A DNA stretch of 64,000 nt from Chloroflexota bacterium (GCA_002721875.1 PBLU01000012.1:18504-82503), one strand, 5' to 3'; positions 26,214-35,460 are shown, numbered from the stretch's first letter. Numbers and translations: made by a program. Notes: generated by a model from the sequence alone, not told the origin.

Positions 26214-27251
26214 ATGAATTGGTTAGTAGGAACATATTCTAAAAGAAAAAGTGAGGGAATTTATATTTTAGACTTTGATGAAGATCGTGAAAAGTTTAAA
26301 TTAGTAAATTCTTTTCCTGAAATAAGCCCCCTAAATCCCTCTTTCTTAGCTATCGATAGTGGTTATAAGAATGTATATGCTGTGGGAGAATCAAGTTCTT
26401 CTGAACCTGGATTAATAGTTTCCTACAATCTTATTAATAATAATCAACTAGAAAAAATCAATCAAGAATTTTCTTTTGGAGATAATCCCTGTCATGTTGC
26501 TGTAAATAGTAAGAATGATTTTTTAGTTGTAGTTAATTATAGTTCAGGTGATTTTTCAACATATAAACTTGAAAATGGCAAAATTTCCTTTATTGAAAAA
26601 ATCTCTCATGAAGGATCAAGCTTAAATAAAATTAGGCAAAATGAACCTCATGCACACTCAATAAATTTTCTTGATGATGAAAACTTCTATGTTTGTGACC
26701 TTGGGATTGATGAAATTATAAGATATTCAATAAATAAAAATAATTATAAAATAGTATCTTCAAAGTCTTTTAAGACTGATCCTGGCTCTGGTCCAAGGCA
26801 TTTCGTCATAGATAAAAAAAATAGAAGAGCTTATAGTATAAATGAACTTGATTCAACAATTAATTTTTTTGAAATAAATTCAAATTTTGATTTGATTTCA
26901 AATCAAATAATTTCTACAATACCAAAAAATTATGATTTAGAAACCACAACTGCTGATATACATTTTTCCAAAGATAAAAATTATTTATATGGTTCTAATA
27001 GAGGGCATGATTCAATATCAAAATTTATTATTTCTGATAATGGTAATCTTGTGTTTGACAAACACTTTTCTACTAAAGGTAAAACTCCTAGAAATTTTTC
27101 TATATCAAATTCCGGTAAGTATTGCTTAGTAGCAAATGAAAACTCAGATGATATATTCATGTTCAGAATTGATGAGCACGGAGATTTGATACCCACAGGT
27201 GAAAAGATTTCTATTCCTGCTCCAGTTTGTTTATTAGAGATTATTGAATGA
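26214..27251 (+). CDS. Lactonase-family beta-propeller protein
   Basis: The 345-residue protein belongs to the seven-bladed propeller lactonases (6-phosphogluconolactonase YbhE type). Evidence is the N-terminal LVGTYSKRKSEGIYILDFD, repeated strands of the Y-A-V-G-E and V-V-N-Y kind, the conserved EPHAHSINF block near residue 143, GSGPRHFVID near 195, and NRGHDSISKF near 261. Members open sugar lactones, such as in a pentose-phosphate or uronate route. An AGAGG site precedes the ATG. Its end overlaps the convergent MFS gene by 18 bases. Confidence 0.85.
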   Translation: MNWLVGTYSKRKSEGIYILDFDEDREKFKLVNSFPEISPLNPSFLAIDSGYKNVYAVGESSSSEPGLIVSYNLINNNQLEKINQEFSFGDNPCHVAVNSKNDFLVVVNYSSGDFSTYKLENGKISFIEKISHEGSSLNKIRQNEPHAHSINFLDDENFYVCDLGIDEIIRYSINKNNYKIVSSKSFKTDPGSGPRHFVIDKKNRRAYSINELDSTINFFEINSNFDLISNQIISTIPKNYDLETTTADIHFSKDKNYLYGSNRGHDSISKFIISDNGNLVFDKHFSTKGKTPRNFSISNSGKYCLVANENSDDIFMFRIDEHGDLIPTGEKISIPAPVCLLEIIE

Positions 27252-28520
27252 GGGGCGAATAACTTTTTTAGTGGTTTCTAAGGTTAGAATAACAAAAGCA
27301 CCAAAGCATGAAAAAAAAGCAGATATCCATATTGCGTAAACATATCCACCGGTTACATCAAAAACTAATCCCGGGATAAATCCTCCTAAGGCCATACCCA
27401 AACTTGCAGCTAGTATCTGCCATCCATATGTTGTATCCATTCTAAAAAAACCATAGTATTTTCTATTCATTATCGGAAATAAAGTTCCTTCTCCACCATA
27501 AGGAATTGCCCATAAAATACCAATTAAATAAAACATCCATTTATCTGTAGTAAACGCCCATGGAATTACAAATAAACCCTGACCTAAAAAAGAAAGGAAC
27601 ATTATTATTTTGGGGTTTATAGAGTCTCCAATGATAGGTGTTAGAAATCTTGTAGAAATTGAGACGACCATAATTAAGGTTAAACATAATACTGATTCAG
27701 TATATCCAATACCTTTACTAATCATTAATGGAACCAATCCTATCAAAATTACAGCATGACCAACGCATCCTAAAAAATGAATATTCATTAAGCTCCAAAA
27801 TGCATCTGTTCCATATACTATTTTTTGTAGATTTTTAGAATATTTTTTAGATAAACTCTCTTGTTCATCTATTTTTTCAATTAACTCTGCTCCATAAGGT
27901 AATACTCCTTTTTCTTCAGGAGTATTTTTCCAAAAACCTAAGGCAATTATCATTATTAAGGTTCCTACAACCCCACTAATTATAAACGTTGTTTGCCAAC
28001 CTAATGAATCTAACATTATTCCCATAATTTGTATTACTATAGCTGGTCCCAGACTCCACATCCCAATAATTAGTCCAGTAGCAAGTCCTAGTCGTGATTT
28101 AAACCAAATCGCAACTGCAGGTATAACTGGAACAAGAAACATAGATTGAGCGAATCCAAAAATTATTCCATAAGAAATATAAAATTCAATAATTGTTGTT
28201 GCAAGAGCTGTCCAAAGCATTCCTGTCAAGAATAGAACTAATCCTATATACATAGTTTTTTTAGCACCTATTTTGGTGGAGCAGAATCCTGCCATTGGAG
28301 AGGAAATAGCAGTTACAATTGACATTATCGCATATGCTATTCCAATAGATTTAGGATCCCAGGAAAATTCTTCTACAAGAGGATCTATAATAATACCAAA
28401 AGCCATTCTTATTGCAGACCCAATCATTTGGGCAATTGCTCCAACTGCAACTATAACCCATCCATAATGTTTCCAATCTACATTAGAAAAACTTTTTACT
28501 AATCTTAGTGTAGTGGACAT
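27234..28520 (-). CDS. MFS transporter, monocarboxylate/oxalate-formate antiporter-like
   Basis: This 428-residue carrier has about 12 helices. KHYGWVIVAVGAIAQ near the start is the Y-G-W helix-1 mark of MCT/OFA-type carriers, and R-L-G-L-A-T-G-L is the mid-helix motif. The central loop is charged. It probably moves a small organic acid. Its ATG lies inside the end of a 59-codon gene for a one-helix protein, suggesting coupled translation. Two close relatives lie at 34195 and 41753. Confidence 0.85.
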   Translation of the reverse strand: MSTTLRLVKSFSNVDWKHYGWVIVAVGAIAQMIGSAIRMAFGIIIDPLVEEFSWDPKSIGIAYAIMSIVTAISSPMAGFCSTKIGAKKTMYIGLVLFLTGMLWTALATTIIEFYISYGIIFGFAQSMFLVPVIPAVAIWFKSRLGLATGLIIGMWSLGPAIVIQIMGIMLDSLGWQTTFIISGVVGTLIMIIALGFWKNTPEEKGVLPYGAELIEKIDEQESLSKKYSKNLQKIVYGTDAFWSLMNIHFLGCVGHAVILIGLVPLMISKGIGYTESVLCLTLIMVVSISTRFLTPIIGDSINPKIIMFLSFLGQGLFVIPWAFTTDKWMFYLIGILWAIPYGGEGTLFPIMNRKYYGFFRMDTTYGWQILAASLGMALGGFIPGLVFDVTGGYVYAIWISAFFSCFGAFVILTLETTKKVIRPSFNNL

Positions 28521-28684
28521 ATGTAAAAGCTACTTTCTTGTAACCATGATGGCTGATAATTACTATTTTCATTCATTTTGTTTTGATAGTCCCAAGCATA
28601 AAGATAAATAATCACAGCAAAAGACGATATTACTGTTATTAAGAAAAGCGAAATTCCTTTTTTAGGTATATTTTCTGAGAACAT
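28505..28684 (-). CDS. 59-residue single-helix membrane protein ahead of an MFS gene
   Basis: An open frame of 59 codons with an ATG at 28682-28684 encodes a short polar N-terminus (MFSENIPKKG), one membrane helix (about 11-30), and a hydrophilic tail containing NYQPSWLQESS and a single cysteine near the end. It overlaps the start of the downstream MFS gene by 16 bases, so coupling is likely. GAGGG lies 14 bases before the ATG, a longer gap than usual. I do not recognise the protein. Its position suggests an accessory subunit of the carrier, but this is inference. Confidence 0.55.
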   Translation of the reverse strand: MFSENIPKKGISLFLITVISSFAVIIYLYAWDYQNKMNENSNYQPSWLQESSFYICPLH

Positions 28685-28972
28685 ATTATTTTACTTATCC
28701 CTCATAAGATAAAAAATTATTATCTAATCCATTATGCTATAAATAATTAAATGTTGTATTGGAAATAGTAATCAAAAAAATATAAAAATAATAATACTTT
28801 TAGAAAATTTTAATACTTTATCTTAAATTGATGTCCTTAACGTCAAAAAGTAAATTTGAATACTCTTAAAATAGTGATGGTAAATATATAAGCTGCTTAA
28901 TATGTGGATTCAATAAAAATTCTCAATCTTCAACGAAGATTTCCAAGAAAACTAAAATTTCATAACTATTGT
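28685..28972. other. AT-rich intergenic stretch
   Basis: Nothing gene-like is seen here beyond the ribosome site of the small membrane protein gene at its left end. It forms most of the largest gap without a gene (28685-29042). The right end, from about 28973, holds the Pho-box-like repeats before the response regulator gene. Confidence 0.5.
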
Positions 28973-29014
28973 TTAAGAATAATTTTAACTATAAGTTAAT
29001 ATTAGCGATATAAA
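28973..29014 (+). promoter_or_regulatory. Pho-box-like repeats and promoter of the response regulator gene
   Basis: TTAAGA (28973), TTAACT (28985) and TTAATA (28996) recur at 12- and 11-base steps, the layout of PhoP/PhoB boxes (TTAACA with five-base gaps). TATAAA at 29009-29014 is 18 bases after TTAACT, which would sit at -35. A matching pair lies before pstC, suggesting the regulator activates its own gene. Confidence 0.5.
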
Positions 29015-29042
29015 ATTTAAGAAAGATTTATGAATTAGTTTA

Positions 29043-29759
29043 TTGACTACACAAACTGAAAAATTAAAAGTATTAATTGTTGAAGACGATAAAAATATTA
29101 GAGAAGCCCTTAGATACAATCTCATAGCAGAAAATTATACAGTTAGTTATGAGGAAGATGGAATTAATGCCTTAGACACTATTCTTTCTGAAGAATTTGA
29201 TATTATTTTGTTGGATATTATGTTGCCAGGAATTAGTGGGTTAGATATTTGTAAGAGAGTTAGATTTGAAAATAATAACACTCCGATAATTATGATTACT
29301 GCTAAAGATACCGAAATAGATAAAGTCCTTGGATTAGAATTTGGCGCTGACGATTATGTTTCAAAACCCTTTAGTATGCCAGAATTATTAGCTAGAATTA
29401 AGGCTAACATAAGAAGAACTAAAAAATTATTTGAAGACTCTTACTCTTTATCTAAGAAGCAAATTACTCATTTGGGAATTAGTATAAATACTGATAAGAG
29501 ACAAGTGATTTATGAAGGTAAAGAAATATTTTTTAGACCAAAAGAATTTGAACTACTACACAAATTAATGTCTAACCCAGGTAAAGTTTTTACCAGACAA
29601 CAATTAGTTGAAGATATTTGGGGTTTCGAGTATTTTGGAGACACACGGACAGTAGATGTTCATATAAGGTGGATCAGAGAAAAGATTGAAAAAAACAGTA
29701 AAAAACCTACAAAAATAATTTCGTTAAGAGGCGTTGGCTACAAAATTAATGTGGAGTAG
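29043..29759 (+). CDS. phoB: OmpR/PhoB-family response regulator
   Basis: The 238-residue protein is a receiver plus winged-helix activator. Receiver residues are E14-D15, the phosphorylated D58 in LLDIMLPG, and K109 in YVSKPFS. The DNA-binding half has RPKEFELLHKLM and the GDTRTVDVHIRWIREKIE and GVGYKI blocks. Together with the kinase and pstCA downstream it is most likely the phosphate-starvation regulator (PhoB/PhoP). The start is a TTG. Confidence 0.85.
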   Translation: MTTQTEKLKVLIVEDDKNIREALRYNLIAENYTVSYEEDGINALDTILSEEFDIILLDIMLPGISGLDICKRVRFENNNTPIIMITAKDTEIDKVLGLEFGADDYVSKPFSMPELLARIKANIRRTKKLFEDSYSLSKKQITHLGISINTDKRQVIYEGKEIFFRPKEFELLHKLMSNPGKVFTRQQLVEDIWGFEYFGDTRTVDVHIRWIREKIEKNSKKPTKIISLRGVGYKINVE

Positions 29760-29762
29760 TTT

Positions 29763-31091
29763 ATCTTAAGACTAAAAAATTATATTTCTACAATTCCTTT
29801 TTTTATATCTATTTTGATATTTAATTTTTTTCTTATATTATTTATCTGGATAATACTGGGTGCAATAAGTTTTAATTTTATTTTGATATTACTAATTATT
29901 TTTTTGTTAAATTCATTCTTTTTATTAATGATTAGAATCAAGATTCAGAGCTTTAAGATTATTCTTTCTGATATTTTGAATAAAAATAGCTCTAATGAAA
30001 AAATAGTGCCAGAATTTTATGGATTTAAGAATTTAATTACTCACAAAATAAATGATATTAAAGATGAGATTGATTATTCAAAATCAGTTTTAGAGTTGTA
30101 CGAAATTTCTAAAAATTCATTAGATGATGGGATAATGTTTTTAGATTTTGATATGAATATAGTAAATTTTAATTATAAATTGATTTCTTTGCTTGATTCT
30201 TCAGAATTATCTTTGAGCAAAAATAATAAAGTTACAGATATTACTAAAAATTTAGATATCATTGAATTTTGTACTGAATCAGTATCTAAAAACCAAAATG
30301 AAAAGATAATTGAATTATCGTTTCCTACTAGATACTTCAACATAAAATCTAAACTAATAAATCAATATTTGTTAGTCGTTATAAAAGATGTTACAGATTT
30401 TATTTCTTTAGACAAAACTAGAAAAGAATTTTTTGCAAATACCTCCCATGAGTTAAGAACTCCAATTACTTCAATGAAATTAAATATTGAAGCTCTTCAA
30501 AACAGTAAGATTAAGGGAAATGACTCTGATTACGAATTTTTCTTGGAAAAGATAAAGGAAGATTCAAATAGACTAGAAAAAATTTCAAAAGAAATAATTG
30601 ATGTTCATGCAATAGAATCAGGAGAGCTTATAATAAATTTTGAAAATATACAAATAAGTGATCTAATTAATGAATTGCACAAAGAGTTTTCAACTATTTT
30701 AGACTCAAAAAAAATAAAATTTGAATATTCTATTCAAAAAAAATTTCCTAAAATAAAAATTGATAAAAGTATGTTTAAGACGGCACTAGAAAATCTTATT
30801 TCAAATGCAATTAGATATAGCCAAAAAGATTCCAAAATTGAACTGAAATGTATTTATGATGATGAAAACATTTATTTCAATTTGAGAGATTTTGGTATTG
30901 GTATATCTGATAAAGACTTGCCACATATTTTTGAAAGATTCTACAGAGTTGATGGCTTAAGAAGTGAAAGACATTCTGGAATTGGGTTATCAATAGTTAA
31001 GCAAATAGTTGATGTTCATAATGGTAATATTGCTGCTGAAAGTAGCATAAATGAAGGATTATTGATAAAGATAAAAATACCTTTAAGATAA
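29763..31091 (+). CDS. phoR: PhoR-like membrane sensor histidine kinase
   Basis: This kinase has two N-terminal helices with only a few residues outside, a PAS-like region (around SLDDGIMFLDFDMNIV), the phospho-acceptor segment ANTSHELRTP (H229 in this numbering), and ATPase boxes NLISNAIRYS, DFGIGISDKD and HSGIGLSIV. The start at 29763 is an ATC, seven bases after GGAG (29753-29756). The first standard start, TTG at 29814, has no ribosome site and would cut the basic LRLKNY segment that normally precedes helix 1. No ATG or GTG exists in between. The short sensor loop is typical of PhoR proteins that read phosphate through PstABC and PhoU. Confidence 0.85.
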   Translation: MLRLKNYISTIPFFISILIFNFFLILFIWIILGAISFNFILILLIIFLLNSFFLLMIRIKIQSFKIILSDILNKNSSNEKIVPEFYGFKNLITHKINDIKDEIDYSKSVLELYEISKNSLDDGIMFLDFDMNIVNFNYKLISLLDSSELSLSKNNKVTDITKNLDIIEFCTESVSKNQNEKIIELSFPTRYFNIKSKLINQYLLVVIKDVTDFISLDKTRKEFFANTSHELRTPITSMKLNIEALQNSKIKGNDSDYEFFLEKIKEDSNRLEKISKEIIDVHAIESGELIINFENIQISDLINELHKEFSTILDSKKIKFEYSIQKKFPKIKIDKSMFKTALENLISNAIRYSQKDSKIELKCIYDDENIYFNLRDFGIGISDKDLPHIFERFYRVDGLRSERHSGIGLSIVKQIVDVHNGNIAAESSINEGLLIKIKIPLR

Positions 31092-31096
31092 ATTAT

Positions 31097-31133
31097 TTAA
31101 CATTTACTTAACACTTTAAATAATACCTATAAT
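31097..31133 (+). promoter_or_regulatory. Pho box and -10 element before pstC
   Basis: TTAACA at 31097-31102 and TTAACA at 31108-31113 are exact direct repeats with an 11-base period, the classic PhoP/PhoB half-site arrangement. A consensus TATAAT lies at 31128-31133, with the Pho box in place of a -35. It starts six bases after the kinase stop. Confidence 0.65.
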
Positions 31134-31170
31134 ATTCTAAATTTGAATTCAAATAAAATTTAATTTTCTA

Positions 31171-32082
31171 ATGCAAAATCAAGAAGATTCAAGAAGTCTT
31201 AAAAATAGAAAAAAAGAAGAAATTATTGTTGTTAATTTATTAAGATTAAGCGGTGCTCTTTCTATTTTTACTACTCTTGGAATTATATCTATTTTAGCTG
31301 TAAATTCTATTCCATTTTTTGATGAGGTCGGATTTGTAGAATTTTTTACAGGATTAAAATGGACACCTCTTTTTATTCCTCAGAATTTTGGTATCCTTCC
31401 TCTTGTAAATGGGACTTTTCTTGTCGCTTCTATAGCAGCTATTACGGCTTTAGTTTTTGGTTTAGGTAGTGCATTTTATCTTTCAGAATATGCTTCAATT
31501 AAGGTGAGAAGAGTAATAAAGCCTATGCTAGAAATATTAGCTGGGATTCCAACTGTAGTATATGGATATTTTGCTCTAACATTTGTGACACCAGTAATCC
31601 AATTTTTCTTTCCTGAAACTATTATTTTTAATGCATTGAGTGCTGGATTAGTCATGGGAATAATGATAATTCCTATGGTTTGTACTTTATCTGAAGATGC
31701 AATGTCTGCCGTTCCTATGAGTTTGAGAGAGGCTTCTTATGCATTGGGTGCTAAAAAATATCAGGTAGCTCTAAGAGTAATCTTTCCTTCTGCCATTTCA
31801 GGGATTGTTGCTTCATTTATCCTTGCTATTTCTAGAGCTATTGGAGAGACTATGATAGTCAGCTTAGCTGCTGGAGGGAAACCTGCTCTTACACTTAATC
31901 CATTGGATGCAATACAAACAATGACAGCATTTATAGTAACTGTAAGTCAAGGAGAAACTCAGCAAGATTCAGTTGAGTATTATAGTATTTTTGCTGTAGG
32001 TTTATTACTTTTTATATTAACTTTTATTATGAATATTATAGGTAGATTTATAGTAACAAAGTATGCACAAAATTATGAGTAA
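31171..32082 (+). CDS. pstC: Phosphate ABC transporter permease PstC
   Basis: PstC is one of the two membrane subunits of the high-affinity phosphate importer. The 303-residue protein has six helices and the ABC-binding EAA loop (SLREASYALGAKKYQVALRVIFPSA, about 190-214), plus the FFTGLKWTP segment and the GIPTVVYGYFAL helix typical of PstC. It is followed after three bases by pstA. PstS, PstB and PhoU are not in the neighbourhood. Confidence 0.92.
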   Translation: MQNQEDSRSLKNRKKEEIIVVNLLRLSGALSIFTTLGIISILAVNSIPFFDEVGFVEFFTGLKWTPLFIPQNFGILPLVNGTFLVASIAAITALVFGLGSAFYLSEYASIKVRRVIKPMLEILAGIPTVVYGYFALTFVTPVIQFFFPETIIFNALSAGLVMGIMIIPMVCTLSEDAMSAVPMSLREASYALGAKKYQVALRVIFPSAISGIVASFILAISRAIGETMIVSLAAGGKPALTLNPLDAIQTMTAFIVTVSQGETQQDSVEYYSIFAVGLLLFILTFIMNIIGRFIVTKYAQNYE

Positions 32083-32085
32083 ATT

Positions 32086-32907
32086 ATGAAAGAAAGATTT
32101 TTTAATATAATATTTTTGATAGCTGTTTTAGTTGGATTGATTTCGTTACTAGTTCTATTAATTGACGTTTCAATGGATGGGTATAAGCACCTAACTTGGG
32201 ATTTTTTTACTAATTACGCTTCAAGAAAAGCTGAAAAATCTGGAATCCTTGCACCTCTAGCTGGAACGCTTTGGCTCATCACATTAACTGCACTTTTTAC
32301 AGTTCCTATAGGAATTTCTACGGCACTTTATTTAGAAGAATTTGCATCTGATAATTTATTTACAAAGCTAATAAAAATTAATGTTGCTAATTTAGCAGGT
32401 GTACCATCAATTATTTATGGTCTTCTTGGATTAGCTTTCTTTACTTATACTTTGAATTTAGGGAAAAGTCTCATTGCTGGAGCATTAACTATGACACTGC
32501 TTATTCTTCCAATAGTAATAATTGCCTCACAAGAAGCAATCAGAACGATTCAACCATCCCTAAAAGATGCTGCATATGCTTTGGGGGCTACCAAATGGGA
32601 AGTTTCAAAAAGAGTTATTTTACCTCATTCAATAGGTGGCATAATGAGTGGTATAATTTTAGCTATGTCTAGAGCAGTAGGTGAAACAGCCCCAATTTTG
32701 ATTATTAGTTCTTTGGTATTCATTACTATGGTTCCTTCTGGACCTTTAGATAGATTTACTATTTTGCCATTGCAGATATATACATGGGCTGCATTTCCAA
32801 GTGATGACTTTAGAGCTATTGCTTCTACAGGAATAATTGTACTTTTATTTATACTTATAACTATGAATTCTATTGCTATTTATGTTAGATTTAGATCTCA
32901 GAAATAG
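32086..32907 (+). CDS. pstA: Phosphate ABC transporter permease PstA
   Basis: The 273-residue protein is the second permease subunit. It has six helices, the AGVPSIIYGLLGLAFF segment, the EAA loop SLKDAAYALGATKWEVSKRVILPHS, and the AVGETAPILI region. Usually pstB would follow, but the next gene encodes an EVE-domain protein 31 bases downstream, so the ATPase must be encoded elsewhere. Confidence 0.92.
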   Translation: MKERFFNIIFLIAVLVGLISLLVLLIDVSMDGYKHLTWDFFTNYASRKAEKSGILAPLAGTLWLITLTALFTVPIGISTALYLEEFASDNLFTKLIKINVANLAGVPSIIYGLLGLAFFTYTLNLGKSLIAGALTMTLLILPIVIIASQEAIRTIQPSLKDAAYALGATKWEVSKRVILPHSIGGIMSGIILAMSRAVGETAPILIISSLVFITMVPSGPLDRFTILPLQIYTWAAFPSDDFRAIASTGIIVLLFILITMNSIAIYVRFRSQK

Positions 32908-32938
32908 TTTTTAAGTAATAGCTGATATAATTTTTACC

Positions 32939-33439
32939 ATGGCAAATACTTATTGGCTAGTAAATTTATCTTCAGAAAATTTTAAGATTTTGAAAGAGAG
33001 ATCTTTTGATATATTAGGTTTTTCTAAAAAAGATAATAAATTAACTAACAAAATAGACATTAATGATAATGTTATTTTCTATATTTCTGATCTTAGATCT
33101 TTTGTTGGTCAAGCCAAAATAAACTCTAAGAAATTCTATGATAAGAAAGATATTTGGGGTGAAAATTCCAGTGACAAATTACCTTACAGAGTCAAACTAA
33201 GAAATCCTAAGATTTTAAATGACAGTAATTTTGTTAGCGGATATCATGTTGCTCCATCTTTGAGCTATATAAAAAAATGGGCACCAGAGGACTGGTATTT
33301 AGCACTATTATCTCCTGTACACGTTATTTCACAGACTGATTTTTCTATAATTTCTTCAAGTCTTGGAAGCCTAGATCAGAAAACTAAATCTTATAAAAAA
33401 AATAAAAATAAAAGAAATAAGAAAAAGAAAAAAGCTTAG
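32939..33439 (+). CDS. EVE-domain (PUA-like) protein
   Basis: The 166-residue protein matches the EVE fold: YWLVNLSSENFKIL first, then a GD-like NVIFYISDLRSFVGQAKI strand pair. EVE domains bind modified bases in DNA or RNA and occur in restriction-like, tRNA-modification and unknown settings. The last 20 residues are a lysine/asparagine-rich tail. Its stop (TTAG) overlaps that of the convergent tatD gene. The ligand is not known. Confidence 0.7.
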   Translation: MANTYWLVNLSSENFKILKERSFDILGFSKKDNKLTNKIDINDNVIFYISDLRSFVGQAKINSKKFYDKKDIWGENSSDKLPYRVKLRNPKILNDSNFVSGYHVAPSLSYIKKWAPEDWYLALLSPVHVISQTDFSIISSSLGSLDQKTKSYKKNKNKRNKKKKKA

Positions 33440-34194
33440 ACCTTTAGTATTTTTTTTGAGTTACATAAAATAATTTCTCTTACCTCATCTTCATTTTTAT
33501 TAAATATTTCACTAAGTTTTTTTATAATAATCATAAGATCTTTAGGCTCAGTCCACCTCATCCTATTTTTTTTAAAATATTGAGGATATGAGTCTGTTTC
33601 TATAACTAATTTATCTAGAGGTAGTTTAGAAATAACTTCTGCTAAGTCATTATCTCTTAGAAAAGGTTTAGCTACTGAGATATATATGTTATTATCAAGT
33701 AATCTTTTAGCATATTTATAATCTCCAAGAAAATAGTGAGCTACAGATACAAGATCTTTAATATTTTCAGTTTCTAATAAGTCTAAAGCTTCCTTTTCTG
33801 CATTTCTTACATGAAATGCTATTGGGAGATTAAAATCTCTAGCTAAACCTATTTGATTGGAAAAAAACTCTTTCTGGATATTTATATCAGGTGAATCTGG
33901 TTGAATATCTAAGCCTATTTCACTAATCATAATAGTTTTATTATTACTTAATAACCCTTCCAAAATATTTATGTAATCATTTGTATTTTCATCAAAAATA
34001 TTTTGAGGGTGAATACCTACTGCAGAGTAAATCAGTTCATATTTCTTTGATAGTTCAATAGTTTTTTTTGAATCTGAAATAGTTGTTCCTGCAGCAATAA
34101 TAATTTCGATTTTTGAATTTATTGAGTTATTTATTAATAAATCTAAATCATTTTCAATAAATTGCTGAACGTGAGTATGAATATCAATAAACAT
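33436..34194 (-). CDS. TatD-family metal-dependent hydrolase/DNase
   Basis: The 252-residue protein has the amidohydrolase-like TIM-barrel motifs of TatD: DIHTH at the start (H6, H8), SEIGLD near 90, FHVR, and VETDSYP-like ETDSYPQ near 205. The usual HCFSG loop reads HYFLG. TatD enzymes are 3'-5' exonucleases or deoxyribonucleases. The MFS gene upstream ends directly before its start, so the two may be co-transcribed. Confidence 0.85.
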   Translation of the reverse strand: MFIDIHTHVQQFIENDLDLLINNSINSKIEIIIAAGTTISDSKKTIELSKKYELIYSAVGIHPQNIFDENTNDYINILEGLLSNNKTIMISEIGLDIQPDSPDINIQKEFFSNQIGLARDFNLPIAFHVRNAEKEALDLLETENIKDLVSVAHYFLGDYKYAKRLLDNNIYISVAKPFLRDNDLAEVISKLPLDKLVIETDSYPQYFKKNRMRWTEPKDLMIIIKKLSEIFNKNEDEVREIILCNSKKILKV

Positions 34195-35460
34195 CTAATT
34201 ATTCTTTATTTTTGGTGAAAAAATAATAAGAACACAAGCTATAAAAGCCAAAATTCCAAAAAGCGGGAAACTCATTTGATAGGAACCTGATATATCATAA
34301 ATTAATCCAGCAGAAATTCCACCTATTGCTTGACCACCACTTACAAAAGGTTCTGTATAACCTCTTATTGCTCCAATATTATCTTTTCCAAAAATATCAG
34401 CTAATAAAACTGGAGGTATTACTAATAAACCACCTAGAGCCATACCAAATAAAAATGCTACTATATATGCAGATAATACCGATGAAACTAGTAGAAATAA
34501 AATAGCACTAATACCTAGCCATAAAGATCCAAAAAAATAGACTGTTTTAGAACTAAATTTATCTGTTGCCCATCCTGTTATAATACTTCCAAATCCAGTC
34601 CCTAGAGCCATAATTGTTAGTGCTGAGGCTGCAATTAATGGATTTAATCCTTTGTCTATAAGATAAGCTGCTTGATGAATATTAACCCCTGTATGAATAA
34701 AATAGGTCAAAAATCCAACAATTGATAATAACCAGAATGCTTTCGATCTAAATGCACTTTTTAGTGAAATAGATTTATCATTTCTAACTTGTGATCTCTT
34801 TGATTCTTGTGATAAATATTTTTTTTCCTTAATTCCTAATTTACTTGGATCATCTATCATGGTGAAAAAAACTAATGGAAATGAAATTATCCAAACGATT
34901 ATCCCCAGCCAAAGCCAACTTAATCTCCATGAATCTAAACTATTACCATCAATATCCATAATTAATTGTGCAAAAAGTGGAAATAAGCCCATTCCTAATG
35001 AATGTAATAGACCTAATATTCCTGTTGCTTTACCTCTATTATTCACGAACCATTTTGTCACTACAGTAGAGGCCCCTATTTGTATTGGAGAACTAAAAAT
35101 TATTCTTCCAGTTGCAAATAAAATATAAAAGGTTATAGGAGAAAAAGATTGACTTATTAATAACGTGGTTAGACCTAAAATAATAACAGATGAATAAAGT
35201 ATTTTTTTTGATCCATATTTTTGTATCAAGAATCCAGATAAAGGTGAAATAAATACAGATAAAATTCCTGCTAATGAGGATGCTCCTACAATTAGTGTTC
35301 TTGACCATCCCAAGTCTTCACTCATTGGATAAACGAACACTGCTATTGTCAGAGTTGCAGCTGCATTTCTAACAAACATAGTAGATCCTGATCCAGCTAC
35401 AATAATCCATCCGTAATAAAAAGGGATGCTTTTTTGAATAAATTTTGCTATTTGATTCAT
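34195..35460 (-). CDS. MFS transporter, monocarboxylate/oxalate-formate antiporter-like
   Basis: A 421-residue, twelve-helix carrier. PFYYGWIIVAGSGSTMFV is the Y-G-W helix-1 mark shared with the two other MCT-like carriers in this window, with RGKATGILGLLHSLG as the mid-protein motif. Substrate unknown, probably an organic acid. It is divergent from acnA across 76 bases and abuts tatD. Confidence 0.85.
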   Translation of the reverse strand: MNQIAKFIQKSIPFYYGWIIVAGSGSTMFVRNAAATLTIAVFVYPMSEDLGWSRTLIVGASSLAGILSVFISPLSGFLIQKYGSKKILYSSVIILGLTTLLISQSFSPITFYILFATGRIIFSSPIQIGASTVVTKWFVNNRGKATGILGLLHSLGMGLFPLFAQLIMDIDGNSLDSWRLSWLWLGIIVWIISFPLVFFTMIDDPSKLGIKEKKYLSQESKRSQVRNDKSISLKSAFRSKAFWLLSIVGFLTYFIHTGVNIHQAAYLIDKGLNPLIAASALTIMALGTGFGSIITGWATDKFSSKTVYFFGSLWLGISAILFLLVSSVLSAYIVAFLFGMALGGLLVIPPVLLADIFGKDNIGAIRGYTEPFVSGGQAIGGISAGLIYDISGSYQMSFPLFGILAFIACVLIIFSPKIKNN

